A DNA stretch of 6,585 bases from CAYJAZ01 sp964371865 (lineage in GTDB: Bacteria > Desulfobacterota > Desulfovibrionia > Desulfovibrionales > Desulfovibrionaceae): NCBI GenBank assembly GCA_964371865.1, contig CAYJOR010000099.1, forward strand, positions 1 to 6,585, read 5' to 3'. The notes under the pieces were generated by a model. The model saw nothing but the letters and a program-made list of their open reading frames with translations. It did no database searches and was not told the origin of the DNA. The translations under genes and the position numbers were made by a program. Positions within the stretch are counted from its first letter, which is position 1. Each line of letters opens with the position of its first letter. Positions 4,186 to 6,585 of the stretch are shown piece after piece.

Positions 4186-5829
4186 ATGTCTGCTAAAGAA
4201 ATTTTATTTGATGTTAAAGCTCGTGAAAAACTATCTGCAGGTGTAGACAAACTTGCTAACGCTGTTAAAGTAACTCTCGGACCTAAAGGCCGTAACGTAG
4301 TTATTGAAAAAGCTTATGGCTCACCAGTTATCACTAAAGATGGTGTTTCAGTTGCTAAAGAAGTAGAATTAGAAGATAAATTTGAAAACATGGGCGCACA
4401 AATGGTTCGTGAAGTTGCTTCTAAAACTTCTGACATCGCTGGTGATGGTACAACTACAGCTACCATTCTTGCACAAGCTATCTACCGTGAAGGTGTAAAA
4501 CTTGTTGCTGCAGGCCGTAACCCAATGGCTATTAAACGTGGTATCGACAAAGGTGTTGAAGTTCTTACTGCTGAACTTCAAAACATGGCTAAACCTACTC
4601 GCGATCAAAAAGAAATCGCTCAAGTTGGTACAATCTCAGCTAACTCTGACACCACAATCGGTAACATCATTGCTGAAGCTATGAACAAAGTTGGTAAAGA
4701 AGGCGTTATCACAGTTGAAGAAGCTAAAGGTTTAGAAACCACTCTTGAAACTGTTGAAGGTATGCAATTCGACCGCGGTTACCTTTCACCTTACTTCGTA
4801 ACCGATAGCGAAAAAATGGTTTGTGAACTTTCAGATCCATTAATCCTTCTTTGCGAAAAGAAAATTTCAAACATGAAAGATATGCTTCCTGTTTTAGAAC
4901 AAGTTGCTAAATCAGGTCGTCCACTTGTTATTATCTCTGAAGATGTTGAAGGCGAAGCTCTTGCAACTTTAGTTGTAAACAAACTTCGTGGTGTTCTTAA
5001 CATCGCTGCTGTAAAAGCTCCTGGCTTTGGTGATCGCCGTAAAGCAATGTTAGAAGACATTGCTATCCTTACCGGCGGAACTGTTGCTAGTGAAGATATC
5101 GGTATCAAATTAGAAAACCTTACACTTGCTGAACTCGGTTCTGCAAAACGTATCGTTATCGACAAAGACAATACTGTTATCGTTGACGGTAACGGTAAAG
5201 CTGAAGATATCAAAGCTCGTGTAAAACAAATCCGCACTCAAACCGAAGAATCTTCTTCTGATTACGACCGCGAAAAACTTCAAGAACGTCTTGCTAAACT
5301 CGTTGGTGGCGTAGCTGTTATTAACGTTGGCGCTGCAACTGAAACTGAAATGAAAGAAAAGAAAGACCGTGTTGAAGACGCATTAAACGCAACTCGTGCT
5401 GCTGTAGAAGAAGGTATCGTTCCTGGTGGTGGTACTGCTCTTATCCGTGCTTCTAAAGCTCTTGACAGCGTAAAACCATGTGATGATGACGAACTTGCTG
5501 GTCTTAACATCATCCGTCGTGCTATCGAAGAACCAATCCGTCAAATCGCACAAAACGCTGGTTACGAAGGTTCTATCATCGTAGAAAAAGTACGTGAAGG
5601 AAAAGACGGCTTCGGTTTCAACGCTGCTACAGGCGAATACGAAGACCTTATCAAAGTTGGTGTTATCGATCCTAAGAAAGTAACACGTATCGCTCTTCAA
5701 AACGCTGCTTCAGTTGCTTCTCTTCTTCTTACAACTGAATGTGCTATCTGTGAAAAACCAAAAGCTGACGCTCCTATGATGCCTTCACCTGATATGGGTG
5801 GTATGGGCGGAATGGGTGGCATGTACTAG
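4186..5829 (+). CDS. groEL: Chaperonin GroEL (Hsp60)
   Basis: GroEL is the double-ring ATP-driven folding chamber that works with GroES. The 547-residue protein is full length. The nucleotide-binding elements are LGPKGRNV (31-38), Asp52 in TKDGVSV, AGDGTTT (85-91, with Asp87 that binds the metal) and the hydrolytic Asp398 in RVEDALNATRAAVEEG, then VPGGG (412-416). The numbering matches E. coli GroEL at these sites. The apical domain includes RGYLSPYF (197-204) and KAPGFGDRR (277-285). The C terminus ends in the usual GGM repeats (about 537-547). The start ATG has GGAG nine bases upstream. Within the window it is the last gene of the groES-groEL unit; element copy 2 and a strong terminator (6009-6052) follow. 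No sign of duplication or damage. Confidence 0.99.
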   Translation: MSAKEILFDVKAREKLSAGVDKLANAVKVTLGPKGRNVVIEKAYGSPVITKDGVSVAKEVELEDKFENMGAQMVREVASKTSDIAGDGTTTATILAQAIYREGVKLVAAGRNPMAIKRGIDKGVEVLTAELQNMAKPTRDQKEIAQVGTISANSDTTIGNIIAEAMNKVGKEGVITVEEAKGLETTLETVEGMQFDRGYLSPYFVTDSEKMVCELSDPLILLCEKKISNMKDMLPVLEQVAKSGRPLVIISEDVEGEALATLVVNKLRGVLNIAAVKAPGFGDRRKAMLEDIAILTGGTVASEDIGIKLENLTLAELGSAKRIVIDKDNTVIVDGNGKAEDIKARVKQIRTQTEESSSDYDREKLQERLAKLVGGVAVINVGAATETEMKEKKDRVEDALNATRAAVEEGIVPGGGTALIRASKALDSVKPCDDDELAGLNIIRRAIEEPIRQIAQNAGYEGSIIVEKVREGKDGFGFNAATGEYEDLIKVGVIDPKKVTRIALQNAASVASLLLTTECAICEKPKADAPMMPSPDMGGMGGMGGMY

Positions 5830-5844
5830 GATTTTTGAAAGGCA

Positions 5845-5957
5845 TGTCTCCGACGGGCAAAGGGAATTATTCCCTTTGCAAACCCCTTTTCTTTTTTCTC
5901 TCCTTCCTCGAGAAAAAAGGAAAAAGAATTTACAAGAAAATTATTTCCTGTGACGTT
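5845..5957 (+). repeat. Dispersed two-hairpin intergenic element, copy 2
   Basis: TGTCTCCGACGG (5845-5856) is identical to copy 1. GCAAAGGGAA (5857-5866) and TTCCCTTTGC (5870-5879) form a perfect 10-bp stem with a TTA loop; the arm sequence differs from copy 1 but pairing is kept. AAACCCC and a pyrimidine tract follow. A second perfect 10-bp stem joins CTTTTTTCTC (5891-5900) to GAGAAAAAAG (5910-5919). The tail has AAAATTATTTCC (from 5937) and GACGTT (5952-5957). It begins 15 bases after the groEL stop, so the first hairpin plus T-rich run may give some termination. Limits are approximate. Confidence 0.65.
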
Positions 5958-6008
5958 GGAGCAAAGAAATCTATCCTGGCATGTGAGCTCGTGCTTATAT
6001 AAAAATAG

Positions 6009-6052
6009 ACTTCCTTTAGTATTTACATTATTTACTAAAGGAAGTTTTATTT
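6009..6052 (+). terminator. Strong intrinsic terminator of groES-groEL (bidirectional shape)
   Basis: ACTTCCTTTAGTA (6009-6021) and TACTAAAGGAAGT (6033-6045) form a perfect 13-bp stem with an 11-base loop, followed by a T-rich tract (TTTATTTT). On the opposite strand the stem is followed by CTATTTTT, so it could also stop minus-strand read-through from metG. It lies 180 bases past the groEL stop. Confidence 0.85.
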
Positions 6053-6126
6053 TAATCTTAGTTGTTCTATTTTTGGAACATTTAAAACTACTCTGTATTC
6101 ATTTTTAAAAACAATACGTTAAAACA

Positions 6127-6320
6127 AAAACTTCTCTTAGGGTGTGTTTCTAAATTCAGAAATTTTGTGGAATTTTCAATGAAAAGTGATTTTTTATGAA
6201 GTGCAGTGTATAAACACATACATAAACTGAATAAAAAACCATCTTTGAGGATGAAAAAACGCAAAAGAATGAATTTAGAAACACACCCTAGATATGAAAT
6301 ACATACTTAAGAGAAGTTTT
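6127..6320. terminator. Terminator-like hairpin split by a mobile-element insertion
   Basis: AAAACTTCTCTTA (6127-6139) is the exact reverse complement of TAAGAGAAGTTTT (6308-6320). The element at 6140-6288 sits between them. Removing it and one TA leaves a 13-bp stem with a loop of about 17 bases and T-rich tails on both strands, a normal bidirectional terminator for convergent groEL and metG. With the insert the loop is about 168 bases, so the arms may no longer pair efficiently. The insert's own ends could still form a hairpin. Confidence 0.6.
6140..6288. mobile_element. Miniature inverted-repeat transposable element (149 bp, non-coding)
   Basis: GGGTGTGTTTCTAAATTC (6140-6157) is the exact reverse complement of bases 6271-6288, giving 18-bp perfect terminal repeats. 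A TA dinucleotide flanks each side (6138-6139 and 6289-6290), as expected for IS630/Tc1-mariner or some IS5-group transposition. Internally TTTTTTAT (6190-6197) and ATAAAAAA (6231-6238) form a further dyad. There is no transposase or usable reading frame, so it would have to be moved in trans by a related full-length element. The family is not identified. A long non-mobile hairpin is the alternative, but the perfect ends and TA flanks favour a mobile element. Confidence 0.7.
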
Positions 6321-6410
6321 ACTTTATGCTAGCTTTAGACTATTAAGAATTGTTTTTTACGGAAGTCGAAGATAATTTGCACTACTCCAAAGAAGAGAAA
6401 ACTTCGTTGT

Positions 6411-6445
6411 GGGAAAAGTTTCCTTTCAAAAAAACGTGGTTTCCC
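6411..6445 (-). terminator. Possible weak hairpin downstream of metG
   Basis: GGGAAA (6411-6416) and TTTCCC (6440-6445) are complementary ends of an imperfect G/C-poor hairpin located 26 bases past the metG stop, with a small GAAG-CTTC hairpin (6392-6405) further along. No clean T-run follows on the minus strand. It is at best a weak or degenerate terminator; the better candidates for metG are the split hairpin at 6127-6320 and the one at 6009-6052. Confidence 0.25.
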
Positions 6446-6470
6446 CCTCTCGAAAATAATAAATTCAACC

Positions 6471-6585
6471 TTAACTTACTTTAGCACCATTTGATATTGA
6501 TTTAAGAGTAGTGAGCAAACCTAAATCTGAACCGTCATCACCTGTAAGAATCATACCTTGAGATTCAAGTCCACGAATTTTACGA
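6471..6585 (-). CDS. metG: Methionyl-tRNA synthetase, C-terminal 37 residues (cut by window edge)
   Basis: The visible end reads RKIRGLESQGMILTGDDGSD and continues LGLLTTLKSISNGAKVS before a TAA stop. This matches the end of the C-terminal tRNA-binding (EMAP/Trbp111-type) domain of MetG, where R-K-[IL]-R-G-x-x-S-x-G-M and a final P/N-G-[AS]-K-V are typical. MetG attaches methionine to tRNA in the cytoplasm. A stand-alone Trbp111-type protein would share this end, so identity as full MetG is probable rather than certain. It converges with groEL, with 641 gene-free bases between them. Only the 3' end is present because of the window edge; no damage is visible. Confidence 0.8.
   Translation of the reverse strand, partial: RKIRGLESQGMILTGDDGSDLGLLTTLKSISNGAKVS

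Noticed and set aside
4369..5700. Several minus-strand frames within groEL (4369-4623, 4791-5237, 5280-5513, 5383-5700) and the plus-strand frame 4502-4684
   Set aside because: All are shadows of the fully conserved groEL frame.
1..6585. CRISPR array, prophage, toxin-antitoxin or defence system
   Set aside because: No regularly spaced direct repeats, no small paired genes and no phage or defence proteins were seen; all supported genes are housekeeping or sulfite-reduction genes.

Overview
The window is AT-rich bacterial chromosome, most likely from a low-GC sulfate-reducing member of the Desulfovibrionaceae. The main evidence is a DsrA amino terminus that closely follows the Desulfovibrio dissimilatory sulfite reductase alpha subunit, including cysteines at exactly residues 177 and 183. 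The GroEL, GroES, Obg, L21 and L27 proteins look like the same lineage. Species cannot be assigned from the sequence alone.

Layout from left to right: the 5' part of dsrA (minus strand, cut by the window edge) with a 124-base leader region; obgE (minus) with a clean intrinsic terminator; a 713-base gene-free spacer (2002-2714) rich in inverted repeats; rpmA and rplU (minus, one operon read from a good promoter at 3362-3390); a 303-base divergent promoter region (3330-3632); groES and groEL (plus) separated by an unusually long 265-base spacer with strong pairing potential; a 641-base gene-free convergent region (5830-6470); and the last 37 codons of metG (minus, cut by the window edge).

The genes are housekeeping or core energy metabolism: sulfite reduction (dsrA), 50S ribosome assembly (L21, L27, Obg GTPase), protein folding (GroES/GroEL) and tRNA charging (metG). 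No defence system, CRISPR array, phage gene, tRNA or rRNA was found, and every supported gene is ordinary.

The unusual material is all non-coding. (1) Two copies of a dispersed two-hairpin element of about 113-125 bases share a 12-base box, TGTCTCCGACGG, at 2024 and 5845. (2) A 149-bp miniature inverted-repeat element with 18-bp perfect ends and flanking TA dinucleotides at 6140-6288 appears to have inserted into the loop of an older transcription terminator. (3) The inferred dsrA transcript would start with a stem-loop and then carry a second region with alternative pairings. (4) The rpmA-obgE spacer separates a gene trio that is usually contiguous, and contains tandem terminator-like hairpins, a branched dyad, a nested 70-base inverted repeat and a plus-strand promoter with no gene downstream. 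(5) The groES-groEL spacer has two long stems whose pairings cross. Promoter and RNA-structure calls were made by eye in AT-rich DNA and should be read with that in mind.
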